Shown here in pieces: positions 15,527-24,990 of a DNA stretch of 64,000 nucleotides. The stretch is from assembly GCF_900156335.1 (NCBI RefSeq), contig NZ_FTMZ01000021.1:1-64000 (forward strand). Reading direction: 5' to 3'. The notes under the pieces were generated by a model. The model searched no databases. It was not told where the DNA came from and was given only the letters and a program-made list of their open reading frames with translations. The DNA comes from Sphaerotilus natans (GTDB lineage: Bacteria; Pseudomonadota; Gammaproteobacteria; Burkholderiales; Burkholderiaceae_C). Position 1 is the first letter of the stretch, and the number at the start of each line of letters is the position of its first letter. A program made the position numbers and the translations under genes.

Positions 15527-18500
15527 TCAGGTCCCGGAGGCTGGATCCACCACCAGCTTGCCCTGGGTCAGCATCGCGCTGATGATCTGCGCGTCGGTCG
15601 CGCCGCTGGTCAGGCCCAGCGCCGAGGGCAGGTCGACGTTCTGCAGCACGATGGTCTGGTCCTCGGCGGCGGCGCTGTAGGTGCCGCCGGTGAAGGCGCC
15701 GGTGGTGCTGACATGGATCGTGGTGTTCGTGCCGCTGACCTCGAAGTCCAGATAGTTCGCCAGATTGCCGGCGGTGTTGCCGGCACCGAAGCCCTCGCCG
15801 ACCAGCAGGTCGCGCAGGTCCAGGATGTCGGCGCCGATCTCGAAGTCGGTGATGGTGTCGACCGCCGGTGCGCCCTTGCTGCCCTGGTCGTTGAGCGACC
15901 ACGCGAACACGTCGTTGCCCGCGCCGCCGGTCAGCCAGTCGCTGCCGGTGCCGCCCACCAGGGTGTCGTTGCCGCCCAGGCCGCTGAGGGTGTCGTTGCC
16001 GCCCAGGCCGCTGATGTAGTCGGCGGTGGTGGCGTCGCCGGTCAGGGTATCGGCATTGATCGTGCCGACGATGGACGGATCGTTGACCCGCACCGTCACG
16101 GTGGCCGAGGCGGTGTCGCCGTCCTTGTCCGACACCACGTAGCGCATCTCCTCGGTGGCCACCTTGGCCGCGACGCTGGCCGGCACCCGGTATTCGTAGG
16201 TGCCGTCGTCCATGTCGATGATGAACTTGCCGCCCTGCGCGGTGGTGACCGTCAGCAGCTTGTTGGTGGCATCGAATGTGGCCGCGCTGGTGCCGCCGCT
16301 GACGACGATGGTGCGGGCGCTGGCGCTGGCCAGCGCGTAGCTCACGCCATCGATGGTCACCGACTGCACGAAGCCGCCATCGGCGCCGATCTGGCCGCCG
16401 CTGCGGATCTCGCCGCCGGTCACCAGATCGCCGGTCGGGATCGGTACGGTGCTCTGCAGCACGCCGCTGAGCTGGTTGAGGTCGCTGACGATGATCGAGC
16501 TGGCCGCGGTGCCGCCGGTGGTGGTCCAGGCGATCGGATCAAGACGCGAGGCGCTCACATCCGAGGTCATGCCGATCGCGTAGGCGTTCATCTGCTGCGC
16601 GGCCAGGAAGCTGGCCCAGGCGGCTTCCTCGGTGGCATCCACGCCGATCGAGCCGCTCGGTGCGGTCGGGTTGCCGTCGGAGAAGAAGTAGGCGACGTTC
16701 TGGCCGGTCGTCAGCCGGCCGGAGGTCGAGAAGGCGGCCTGCGCGGCTGCCAGCGCGGCGTCGTAGTTGGTGTTGCCGCCGGTGGTCAGGTTCTCCAGCA
16801 GCACCTTGGCCGCGCTGACGCTCATCCAGGTGCTGCTGGGCGTGGTGGCCGTGTCAGAGAAGGTGACCAGCTGCACCGCGACATTGCCGAACTCGGCATA
16901 GCTGTCGAGCAGCTTCTTGATCGCCGCGATCGCGGCATCCAGCCGGGTCGTGCCGGCCAGCGCGCCGGTGGTCAGCGTCGACAGCATCGAGCCGGAGGTG
17001 TCGAGCGTGATCAGCAGATTGGTGTCCTGCAGCGTGACGCTGGTGGACTGGTCGGCGATCGTGGCCGGCGCATCGTCCTCGATGGTGAGGGTGGCCACGC
17101 CGCTGGCGCTGTAGCTGCCCTGGGTGGCGGTGAAGCCGAGGTTGAAGGACAGCGTGTCCTCGCCGCTGCCGGCATGGCGCACCGGGCCCGACAGCGTGAC
17201 GGTGTAGGCCCCGGTGTCGTTCAGCACCGCGGTCAGGATGGTGCTGCCGTCGGCCGAGCCGGTCAGGGTGCGGCCGTCGGTGCTGACCGTCCAGGTCAGC
17301 GCGGTGCCGGTGGCCGAGGACTGCAGCGAGGCCGCCTGGGTGGCGTTCCAGGCCAGCACCAGGCCGGCGCCGGTCAGCGTGCTCGACAGTGCCAGGTTGC
17401 CGGTGAACGTCGTGACATTGGTGGTGTCGGCGCCGGCCGTCGCGCCGGTGCTGTCGGCCAGGCCGCCGCTCAGGCCTTCTTCGGACAGCGTGCCGCTGAA
17501 GACCAGATCGCTGACGCTCTTGTTCGTGCCGTCGTCGTAGATCGTGCCGGTGCCGGTGACCGGCAGCGTGCCTGCGCTGGTGTCGGTCGAGGTGGCGGCC
17601 CGCAGCGTCAGCGTTTCCGGGCCTTCGAAGACGGTGTCGTCGGTGGTGGGCACGCGCACCAGGAAGCTGCTCACGCCGGCGGGCACCGAGATGCTCACGC
17701 TCGTGCCGCTGATGATGCCGGTCAGCGTGGTGAAGGTGGTGCCGCCGTCGAAGGACACCAGCAGTTGCTGCGCGGTGTCGGTGGCGATGCTGCCGCTGCC
17801 GTCGGTCAGCGTCAGCGTGACGCTCGTGGTGGTGGTCGAGGCGTTGCTGAGCGCGACGGTGAAGTCGAGCGGCGAGCCTTCGGCCGCGACGGCATTGCTG
17901 ATGGCCAGCACGCGCGGGCGGTCGTCATCGGGCGCCGGCGGCGGATCGGTCGGGGTGGGGTCGACGATGGTGCCGGTGCCGTCGTCCTTGATGGTGGCGG
18001 TGCCGGAGCCGTCGAGGATGACGGAATTGGTGGGGGCGGACAGCTCGACGGAGAAGGACTCGGGCCCTTCGTAGACCGCGTCGTCCAGGATGGTGACGGT
18101 GATGGTCTTGCTGGTCTCGCCGGGGGCGAAGGTCAGGGTGCCGTTCTGGGCGACATAGTCGGCGCCGGCCAGGGCGGTGCCGTTGGCGGTGGCGTAGGCG
18201 ACGGTGACCGGCAGGTCGCTGACGTTGCTGAGGGTGACGGTGAAGGTGACGGTGTTGGTGCCGTCGCCCTCGTTGACTTCGGCCGGATCGTTGATGGAGA
18301 TGCGCGGGCGGTCGTCATCGGGCGCCGGCGGTGGATCGGTCGGTGTGGGGTCGACGATGGTGCCGGTGCCGTCGTCCTTGATGGTGGCGGTGCCGGAGCC
18401 GTCGAGGATGACGGAGTTGGTGGGGACGGAGAGGTTGACCAGGAAGGACTCGGGCCCCTCGTAGACCGCGTCGTCCAGGATGGTGACGGTGATGGTCTTG

Positions 18501-21049
18501 GAGGTCTCGCCGGGGGCGAAGGTCAGGGTGCCGTTCTGGGCGACATAGTCGGCGCCAGCCAGGGCGGTGCCATCGACAGTGGTGTAGGCGACAGTGACCG
18601 GCAGATTGCTGGTGTTGCTGAGGGTGACGGTGAAGGTGACGGTGTTGGTGCCGTCGCCCTCGTTGACCTCGGCCGGATCGTTGATGGAGATCTTCGGGCG
18701 GTCGTCGTCCGGGGCCGGGGTGCTGCCGTCGGGGTTGGGGTTCACCGTGCCGGTGCCGTCGTCGACGATGGTGCCGGTGCCGCTGGGGTCGGTGATGCGG
18801 GCGTTGAGCGGCTGGCTGGCGTCGGCCGAGGCGGAGAGCTCGACGGTGAAGGCCTCAGCGCCTTCGTAGACGGCGGGGCTGTCGTTGACGATCGGGACGC
18901 GGATGGTCTTGGAGGTCTCGCCAGGCGCGAAGGTGAGCACGCCGGAGGTGGCGGTGTAGTCGGAGCCAGCCAGCGCGGTGCCGTCCCGGGTGGCGAAGGC
19001 GACGTTGACGGGCAGCGCGGTCGCGCCAGTCAGAGTGACGGTGAACTCGGCGTAGTTGCCGGCCTCGTTGACGACCACGTCGTTGATGGCGATCGTCGGG
19101 CGGTCGTCGGTCTCGCCCTGGGTGCCGTCGTCGCTGATGGTGGTGGTGACGCGTGCGGTGCCCAGCGCGGCGTTGCTCGGGCTGTCGAGCACCACCGAGA
19201 AGGTTTCCTTGCCCTCGAAGACGGCGTCGTCGATGACCGTGAGGGTCACGGTCTTGGTGGTCTCGCCGGGCGCGAAGGTCACGAACTGCTGGTCGACCGG
19301 AATCTGCGTGTAGTCGCTGCCGACGGTGGCGGTGCCGTCCTGGGCGGCGACCCGCACGGTGACCGTCTGGCTGCTCGGATTCGACAGCGTGATGGTGTAG
19401 GTGACGGTGCCGGCGTTCTCGCCGACCTCGGCCGGGCCGCTGATCGAGACGGTCGGCGTGCCGTCGTTGTCGGTGATGGTGCCGGTGCCGGTGGTCGGCG
19501 CGGTATCGGCCGGGGCGCGCACGTCGAGCTGCATCGTCTCAGGCAGCTCGCTGATGCTGTCGTCGATCGTCGGCACCCGGACGATGAAGCTGCTGCTGCC
19601 GGCCGGCACGGTCACGGTGGTGCCGGTGATCGGGCTGAAGGTGAGGCCGCCGTCGAAGGAGACCAGCGGCGCGCCGGTGTCGGTGCCCAGCGTGGCGGTG
19701 CCGGAGCTGGGCACGACCGAGATCACCTGCGGCGTGGCCGAGGCATTGCTCAGCACCACCTGGAAGTCGAGGTTGCCGCCCTCGGCGATGGTCGGGCTGG
19801 AGACGCTGCGCACATGCGGCGTGTCGTCGGTCGGGGTCACGCCCGGGGGCACGCTGCCGCTGCCGTCATCGACGATGGTCACCGTGGTGACCGGCTTGCT
19901 CACGCTGGTGTTGACCGGATTGCTCAGCTCGAGCGTGAAGGTCTCCGCGCCCTCGAAGACGGTGTCGTCGATGACCGGGACGGTGATGGTCCTGGAGGTC
20001 TCGCCGGGCGCGAAGGTCAGCGTGCCGGTGATGGGACTGTAGTCCTGGCCGGCCAGCGCGGTGCCGGGCACGGTGCGGTAGTCGACGCTGATCGTCTGCT
20101 CGGACGGACCCGACAGCGTGATGGTGAAGGTGACGGTGCCGGCGCCCTCGTTGACCGTCTGGTCGGGCAGGGGCTGGATGACCGGCGCGGCCTCGTCGTC
20201 GACGATGGTCGCGGTGCCGCTGGCCGGCACCGGGCTGACATCGCCCGCCACCGCGGTGGCCGTCAGCACGAAGGTCTCGTCGCCTTCGCGCAGCGCATCG
20301 TTGACCACCGGCGTGCGCACCAGGAAGCTGACCACGCCGGCCGGCAGCGTCACGCTGGCGCCATCGACCCAGGTCTGGCCGCCGTCGAGCGAGACCTGAA
20401 GATTGTTCGTGCCGGTGCTGCCGTAGTCGACACCGCCGCCCTGGGCGCTGCCGTTGCTCAGGGCCAGACTGATCGAGGTGGCGGTATCGGTGCTGCGGCT
20501 GAGGTTTACGGTGAAGACGGCATGCCCGGCATCCTCGCGCACCGAGGGTGCGCTGACCGACAGCGTCGGCAGCCCGATCGTGATGTCGCCAACCGCCCCG
20601 AAAGGCACGTAAGGATTGCTGCCGTCGAAGCCGTATTCATATTCGGCGGGCGAGACCACCTCGGCGATGCGCGCGATGCGCAGGCTGTCGCTGAGCGAGC
20701 CGTCCTCGCCGCCGCCCACACCGGCGGCGGGCGCTTCCATCATCTCGCGCGCAGGCAGTCGCGCGTAGCGGCTGCCGTCGACCTCGAGCTGCACGATGCC
20801 GTTCTGCGAGGTCAGGATCACATGGCCCTTGCGCACCATGTCGCCGATCTTGAGCTCGCGCACCTCGCCGTCGGGCATGCGCACGATGGCCTCGCCCCAG
20901 ATGCCGACCACCTTGCCCTCGGGCAGGCGCGCCGGCACGTAGTTCTGCTGCAGCGTCAGCTTCTGCAGGCTCTGCAGCAGGCTGGCCTGGGCGCTGAGCA
21001 GCGCGGACTTCGTGGACGCAGCGGCGGCGGGGACGGGGCTCGTTGCCAT
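15527..21049 (-). CDS. LapA-like RTX surface adhesin with Calx-beta repeats and vWA domain
   Basis: A 1840-residue type-I-secreted biofilm adhesin. Residues 1-110 form the LapA retention module (LLQSLQKLTLQQNYVPARL onwards) and end at PAAG, residues 107-110, the expected LapG cleavage site. Eight Calx-beta-like repeats follow (about 160-1130), most with LTFAPGET and EGPE/EGAE motifs and ending in DDG. Then come a T1SS/VCBS-like region (about 1130-1340), a von Willebrand A domain with MIDAS DTSGS near residue 1350, glycine-rich RTX calcium repeats (GGNDTLSGLGGNDTL, about 1680-1710) and a C-terminal secretion signal. There is no cysteine-rich or clearly enzymatic part. The protein is short beside Pseudomonas LapA, which is several thousand residues. 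Repeats 6 and 7 are almost identical, so assembly or phase-type length change should be considered. LapB, LapC and LapE nearby should export it. Confidence 0.93.
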   Translation of the reverse strand: MATSPVPAAAASTKSALLSAQASLLQSLQKLTLQQNYVPARLPEGKVVGIWGEAIVRMPDGEVRELKIGDMVRKGHVILTSQNGIVQLEVDGSRYARLPAREMMEAPAAGVGGGEDGSLSDSLRIARIAEVVSPAEYEYGFDGSNPYVPFGAVGDITIGLPTLSVSAPSVREDAGHAVFTVNLSRSTDTATSISLALSNGSAQGGGVDYGSTGTNNLQVSLDGGQTWVDGASVTLPAGVVSFLVRTPVVNDALREGDETFVLTATAVAGDVSPVPASGTATIVDDEAAPVIQPLPDQTVNEGAGTVTFTITLSGPSEQTISVDYRTVPGTALAGQDYSPITGTLTFAPGETSRTITVPVIDDTVFEGAETFTLELSNPVNTSVSKPVTTVTIVDDGSGSVPPGVTPTDDTPHVRSVSSPTIAEGGNLDFQVVLSNASATPQVISVVPSSGTATLGTDTGAPLVSFDGGLTFSPITGTTVTVPAGSSSFIVRVPTIDDSISELPETMQLDVRAPADTAPTTGTGTITDNDGTPTVSISGPAEVGENAGTVTYTITLSNPSSQTVTVRVAAQDGTATVGSDYTQIPVDQQFVTFAPGETTKTVTLTVIDDAVFEGKETFSVVLDSPSNAALGTARVTTTISDDGTQGETDDRPTIAINDVVVNEAGNYAEFTVTLTGATALPVNVAFATRDGTALAGSDYTATSGVLTFAPGETSKTIRVPIVNDSPAVYEGAEAFTVELSASADASQPLNARITDPSGTGTIVDDGTGTVNPNPDGSTPAPDDDRPKISINDPAEVNEGDGTNTVTFTVTLSNTSNLPVTVAYTTVDGTALAGADYVAQNGTLTFAPGETSKTITVTILDDAVYEGPESFLVNLSVPTNSVILDGSGTATIKDDGTGTIVDPTPTDPPPAPDDDRPRISINDPAEVNEGDGTNTVTFTVTLSNVSDLPVTVAYATANGTALAGADYVAQNGTLTFAPGETSKTITVTILDDAVYEGPESFSVELSAPTNSVILDGSGTATIKDDGTGTIVDPTPTDPPPAPDDDRPRVLAISNAVAAEGSPLDFTVALSNASTTTTSVTLTLTDGSGSIATDTAQQLLVSFDGGTTFTTLTGIISGTSVSISVPAGVSSFLVRVPTTDDTVFEGPETLTLRAATSTDTSAGTLPVTGTGTIYDDGTNKSVSDLVFSGTLSEEGLSGGLADSTGATAGADTTNVTTFTGNLALSSTLTGAGLVLAWNATQAASLQSSATGTALTWTVSTDGRTLTGSADGSTILTAVLNDTGAYTVTLSGPVRHAGSGEDTLSFNLGFTATQGSYSASGVATLTIEDDAPATIADQSTSVTLQDTNLLITLDTSGSMLSTLTTGALAGTTRLDAAIAAIKKLLDSYAEFGNVAVQLVTFSDTATTPSSTWMSVSAAKVLLENLTTGGNTNYDAALAAAQAAFSTSGRLTTGQNVAYFFSDGNPTAPSGSIGVDATEEAAWASFLAAQQMNAYAIGMTSDVSASRLDPIAWTTTGGTAASSIIVSDLNQLSGVLQSTVPIPTGDLVTGGEIRSGGQIGADGGFVQSVTIDGVSYALASASARTIVVSGGTSAATFDATNKLLTVTTAQGGKFIIDMDDGTYEYRVPASVAAKVATEEMRYVVSDKDGDTASATVTVRVNDPSIVGTINADTLTGDATTADYISGLGGNDTLSGLGGNDTLVGGTGSDWLTGGAGNDVFAWSLNDQGSKGAPAVDTITDFEIGADILDLRDLLVGEGFGAGNTAGNLANYLDFEVSGTNTTIHVSTTGAFTGGTYSAAAEDQTIVLQNVDLPSALGLTSGATDAQIISAMLTQGKLVVDPASGT
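17921..18700 (-). repeat. Two near-identical 390-bp tandem repeats inside the adhesin
   Basis: Positions 17921-18310 and 18311-18700 are direct repeats with a 390-base period (130 codons), differing at scattered positions. Each encodes one Calx-beta domain plus a PTPTDPPPAPDDDRP linker. The period keeps the reading frame, so unequal crossing-over would add or remove a whole domain. Confidence 0.9.
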
Positions 21050-21235
21050 GAGGGACCTCTCTGTTCGTCTTGGCGATCTCGCCAGAATAGTTCATTTCCG
21101 GTGGGCGCTAATGCGTGAAAAGCGCCTTCATCCGTGATCGGCTTCACCGGAACAGGGTTCGTGAACAGGATAACGATTTGCGCGATCGCCGGGCAGGGGG
21201 CGCCGTGGTCTGCAGGGGAATCTTGTGTTGCAGGC

Positions 21236-21263
21236 AGAAAAAAGCCCCTCGGTCGAGGGGCTT
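21236..21263 (-). terminator. Terminator after the lapBC genes
   Basis: On the minus strand AAGCCCCTC-GACC-GAGGGGCTT is followed by a run of T residues, a classic intrinsic terminator 40 bases beyond the lapC stop. It separates lapBC from the adhesin gene. The remainder of the 254-base gap up to 21049 should contain the adhesin promoter; the minus-strand TATTCT near 21090 is a possible -10, without a clear -35. Confidence 0.85.
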
Positions 21264-21303
21264 CGGACGATGGCACGCAGGCCGGGCAGGCGTGTGGCGA
21301 CGT

Positions 21304-22731
21304 TCAGCGCTCGCGCAGCGCGTAGGCCTTGGCCTTGAGCACCGGCTTGAGCAGGTAGGACAGCACCGTCTTCTTGCCCGTCAGGATGTCGACCTCGGCG
21401 GTCATGCCGGGAATGATGGGCTTGTCGTCGCCGAAGTTGGGCTGGCCGGTGCGTACCCGCACCACATAGAAGGCGTTGCCCTTCTCGTCGACCTGGGTGT
21501 CGGGGCTGATGTTCTCGACCTTGGCCTCCAGGCCGCCGTAGATCGAGAAGTCGTAGGCGGTGAACTTGACGGTGGCCGGCTGGTTGGGGGTGATGAAGGC
21601 GATGTCCTTGGGCAGCACCTTGGCCTCGAGCACCAGCGCGTCGTCCAGCGGCACGATCTCGACGATGTCCTTGCCCGGCTGCACCACGCCGCCGATGGTG
21701 TTGGCCAGCAGGCGCTGCACCCGCCCGCGCACCGGCGACTTGACCTGCGCCTTGTCGACCTTGTCGGCCAGCGCGACCGCGCCCTGGTTGAGCGCGTTGA
21801 GCTTGCCCAGCACGTCGGAGAGCTCGCGCCGGGCCTCGTTGCGGAAGGTCAGCTCGGTCTCACGGGCCTTGCGCTGGGCCTCGCCGATGGCGGCCTGAGC
21901 GCGGCCGATCTGTGCTGCGGCCTGCTCGGCATCGCCCCGGAAGCGACTGATGTCGCGCTCCAGCCGCAGCACCTCGACCTCGGAGACCGCGCCGGAGGCC
22001 AGCAGCGGCCGGGTGCGCTTGAGCTCCTGGGTGGAGATGTCGATCGAGCGCTGCGCCGACGAGCGCCGCGCCTGAGCCTCCGAGACCTCCTGCTGGCGCT
22101 GCGCCGCCTGCTGCTGCACCACCGAGAGCATCGACTCCAGCTCGTAGACCTTGGACTGGTAGAGGTTGCGCTCCTCATCGACGATGCGGTTCTCGTCGGG
22201 CGTGCCGCTGCCGGCGGGCGGGCGGAAGGCGATGCCCTCGGCCAGCGCCTTCAGCCGCGCCTGCTTGACCTGCAGCGCGAAGGCCTGCGCGGCGCTCTCG
22301 TTGACCCCGGAGGTCGCGCGGGTCTCGTCAATCTTCAGCAGCAGCTGGCCGGCCTCGACCTGCTGGCCCTCCCGGACCAGGATCTCGGAGACCACGCCGC
22401 CGTCGAGCGACTGCACCACCTGCAGCTGGCGCGACGGGATGACCCGGCCGTCGCCCTTGGTGACCTCGTCGATCTCGGCGAAGGCGGCCCAGACGATCAG
22501 GCCGCAGACCACCACCACCGCCGAGCGCACGATGCGCTGGGCCCGCGCGGTGCGCTGGCGCGACATCAGCTCGTCGGCCTCGCGCTCGAAGTCGGCCAGG
22601 CCGTCGGGCTGGCGGCCTTCGTCGGCCACCGTGCGGCCGAGCAGGCGGCGCGTCAGCGGGTCCAGGGCCACGCGGGTCTTCTCGAGCACGCCGATCAGGC
22701 CGCTGCCGCTCTTCATCAGTTTCTCGTTCAT
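21304..22731 (-). CDS. lapC: LapC-type periplasmic adaptor (HlyD family) of type I secretion
   Basis: A 475-residue membrane-fusion protein. One membrane segment lies near residues 75-95 (VRSAVVVVCGLIVWAAFAEI), followed by a biotinyl-lipoyl half motif (VIPSRQLQVVQSLDGGVVSEI), a long coiled-coil hairpin (about 150-320, rich in Q/E/A/R), a second lipoyl half (KSPVRGRVQRLLANTIGGVV) and a beta-barrel end with GMTAEVDILTGKKTVLSYL. It bridges the LapB ATPase and the LapE pore. The start lies 19 bases downstream of the lapB stop, consistent with one transcript. Confidence 0.93.
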   Translation of the reverse strand: MNEKLMKSGSGLIGVLEKTRVALDPLTRRLLGRTVADEGRQPDGLADFEREADELMSRQRTARAQRIVRSAVVVVCGLIVWAAFAEIDEVTKGDGRVIPSRQLQVVQSLDGGVVSEILVREGQQVEAGQLLLKIDETRATSGVNESAAQAFALQVKQARLKALAEGIAFRPPAGSGTPDENRIVDEERNLYQSKVYELESMLSVVQQQAAQRQQEVSEAQARRSSAQRSIDISTQELKRTRPLLASGAVSEVEVLRLERDISRFRGDAEQAAAQIGRAQAAIGEAQRKARETELTFRNEARRELSDVLGKLNALNQGAVALADKVDKAQVKSPVRGRVQRLLANTIGGVVQPGKDIVEIVPLDDALVLEAKVLPKDIAFITPNQPATVKFTAYDFSIYGGLEAKVENISPDTQVDEKGNAFYVVRVRTGQPNFGDDKPIIPGMTAEVDILTGKKTVLSYLLKPVLKAKAYALRER

Positions 22732-22750
22732 CTGCTGTGTCCGCCCGCGC

Positions 22751-24970
22751 TCAGGCGGCCCTCGCGATGCGGCCCGACTGCAGGGCCTCCAGGATGCGGT
22801 CGCGCGGACCGTCGGCGACGATGCGGCCCTGGTCGACGACGACCACGCGATCGACCAGCGCCAGCATCGAGGTGCGGTGGGTCACCAGGACCACGGTGCG
22901 CCCCTGCGCGAACTCGGTCACCCGCTTCGTCACCTGTGCCTCGGTCGAGAAGTCCATCGCGCTGGTGGGCTCGTCGAGCAGCAGCAGCGGCGCGTTGTGC
23001 AGCACCGCGCGCGCCAGGCCCACGCTCTGGCGCTGGCCGCCCGAGAGCAGCTCGCCGCGCTCGCCCACCGGCATGTCGAAGCCCTTGGGGTGGCGGTTGA
23101 CGAAATCGAGCAGGCAGGCGGTCTCGGCCGCGGCCAGCACCGCGTTCTCGTCGGCGTAGGGCAGGCCCATCGTGATGTTCTCGCGCAGCGAGCCGTAGAA
23201 CAGCGTCACGTCCTGCGAGACATAGCCCAGGTTGCGGCGCACGTCGGCCGGGTCGAGCTGGCGCAGGTCGATGCCGTCGAGCAGCACCGCGCCGCTGGTG
23301 GGCTGGTACAGGCCCAGCATCAGCTTCTGGATCGTGGTCTTGCCCGAGCCGACCCGCCCGATCAGCGCCACCCGCTCGCCGCGCGCGATCTTCAGGCTGA
23401 TGCCGTCGAGCACCGGATCGTCGCGGCCGGGATAGGCGAAGCGCACGTCGCGCAGCTCGATGTCGCCGCGGATCTCGCGCCGGTGCAGGAAGGCCGCGCC
23501 CGGCTCGCGCTCGACCGGCTGGGCCATGATGCGGTCGAGCGACTCCAGCGCGGTGCGCGCGCCCTGGTACTGCATCAGGAGGCCGACGATCTGGCCGGCC
23601 GGCGCCAGCGCGCGGCTGGCCAGCGTGGTGCAGGCGATCAGCGCGCCCATCGTCAGCTCGCGCTGCGAGATCAGGTGCACGCCGATCAGGATCACGCTGA
23701 GCGAGACGATCTGGCTCAGCCACTGCGTGCCGTAGCTGGCGTGGCTGGAGAGTGCGCGCATGCGCACGTTGGTGCGCGCCAGGAAGAGATTGACCCGCTC
23801 CCAGCGCGCCTGGATCACGCCCTCGGCGGCCTGGGTCTTGATCGTCTCGATGCCGGTCAGCGCCTCCACCAGCGTGGCGTTGCGCTGCGCGCTGGCCTGG
23901 TAGGTCGACTCCGACAGCTCGTGCAGCCGGTGCTGCAGGATGAAGCCGATCACCAGGATCAGCACGAAGGCCGCCACCACCGGCAGCACCATCCACGGCG
24001 AGATCCAGGCCATGACCGCCAGGAAGATCAGCGCGAAGGGCAGGTCGATCATCGCGGTGACGGTCGAGGAGGCGATGAAGTCGCGCACCGTCTCGAAGCC
24101 GCGCAGGTTGGCCGCGAAGGAGCCGACCGACTGCGGCCGGTGCTCCAGCCGCATGCCCAGCACCCGCTCCATCAGCGAGGACGAGAGCTGAACGTCGATG
24201 CGCGCGCTGGCCTCGTCGACGAAGTGGCTGCGCAGCGAGCGCATGTAGAGATCGGCCAGCAGCACCAGCAGCAGGCCCAGCGCCAGCACCCACAGCGTCT
24301 CGACCGCATGGTTGGGCACCACCCGGTCGTAGACGTTCATCGTGAAGATGGGGAAGGCCAGCGCGAACAGGTTGATCAGCAGCGCCGCCCACAGCACGTC
24401 GCGGTAGACGCCGCGCTGGCTGGCGATCGCGCTCCAGAACCAGTGGCCGGAGCGGGTGCGGCGCACCTCGGGCGTGCGCTCGTCGAAGCGGAAGTGCGGG
24501 CGCACGAACAGCACCACGCCGCCATGGCGCCGCGCCAGGTCCTTGCGCGGCATCACCACCGCGCCCTGGCCGGTCTCGGGCAGCAGCACCCGGGCGTCAC
24601 CCTCCTCGGTCCAGCCCAGCAGCACGCAGGCGCTGCTGCCGCGCAGGATCAGGATCGCCGGCAGCGTGGCGGTGTCGATGCGGTCGGCGCGCAGGCGCTG
24701 CAGCTTGGTCGACAGGCCGGCGCGCTGCGCGGCCCGCTCGGCCAGAGCCAGCGTCAGCCGGCCGTTCTCCAGCGGCAGCCCGGCCGACAGGGCCGCGCGC
24801 GAGCTGGCCACGCCGTGCAGCCGGCAGACCTCGAGCAGGCAGTCGAGCAGCGGGTCGGGGTGGATCAGGTCCTCGCGCAGGCGCTCGGTGGCGGGATCAC
24901 GGGGCACGGACGGCGGCACAGGGGCCGCCGCCGCAGGCGCGCCAGGCGCGCCGGGTCGGTTCGGATTCAT
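22751..24970 (-). CDS. lapB: LapB-type type I secretion ABC transporter
   Basis: A 739-residue half-transporter with an N-terminal domain of the C39-peptidase fold (about 20-160) that lacks a recognisable catalytic Cys, as in RTX exporters. Six membrane helices follow (about 185-450), then an ATPase domain with Walker A GRVGSGKTT, signature LSGGQRQ and Walker B LLLLDEPTSAMD followed by the H-loop VTHR. ATG at 24970 is chosen; a TTG two codons earlier is possible. It should drive export of the neighbouring adhesin with LapC and LapE. It belongs to the LapB/LssB exporter group, which recognises C-terminal RTX signals. Confidence 0.93.
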   Translation of the reverse strand: MNPNRPGAPGAPAAAAPVPPSVPRDPATERLREDLIHPDPLLDCLLEVCRLHGVASSRAALSAGLPLENGRLTLALAERAAQRAGLSTKLQRLRADRIDTATLPAILILRGSSACVLLGWTEEGDARVLLPETGQGAVVMPRKDLARRHGGVVLFVRPHFRFDERTPEVRRTRSGHWFWSAIASQRGVYRDVLWAALLINLFALAFPIFTMNVYDRVVPNHAVETLWVLALGLLLVLLADLYMRSLRSHFVDEASARIDVQLSSSLMERVLGMRLEHRPQSVGSFAANLRGFETVRDFIASSTVTAMIDLPFALIFLAVMAWISPWMVLPVVAAFVLILVIGFILQHRLHELSESTYQASAQRNATLVEALTGIETIKTQAAEGVIQARWERVNLFLARTNVRMRALSSHASYGTQWLSQIVSLSVILIGVHLISQRELTMGALIACTTLASRALAPAGQIVGLLMQYQGARTALESLDRIMAQPVEREPGAAFLHRREIRGDIELRDVRFAYPGRDDPVLDGISLKIARGERVALIGRVGSGKTTIQKLMLGLYQPTSGAVLLDGIDLRQLDPADVRRNLGYVSQDVTLFYGSLRENITMGLPYADENAVLAAAETACLLDFVNRHPKGFDMPVGERGELLSGGQRQSVGLARAVLHNAPLLLLDEPTSAMDFSTEAQVTKRVTEFAQGRTVVLVTHRTSMLALVDRVVVVDQGRIVADGPRDRILEALQSGRIARAA

Positions 24971-24990
24971 GGGCAAGGGTCAGTCCGGGC

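Noticed and set aside
17921-18700. CRISPR array or transposon from the regular repeats
   Set aside because: The repeats are 390 bases, directly adjacent with no spacers, stay in frame and encode Calx-beta domains.
15482-21118. 1878-codon open frame on the plus strand opposite the adhesin
   Set aside because: It mirrors the adhesin gene, has Gly/Ala/Arg/His-rich low-information sequence with no domain, and arises because the high-GC repeats avoid stop codons on the other strand.
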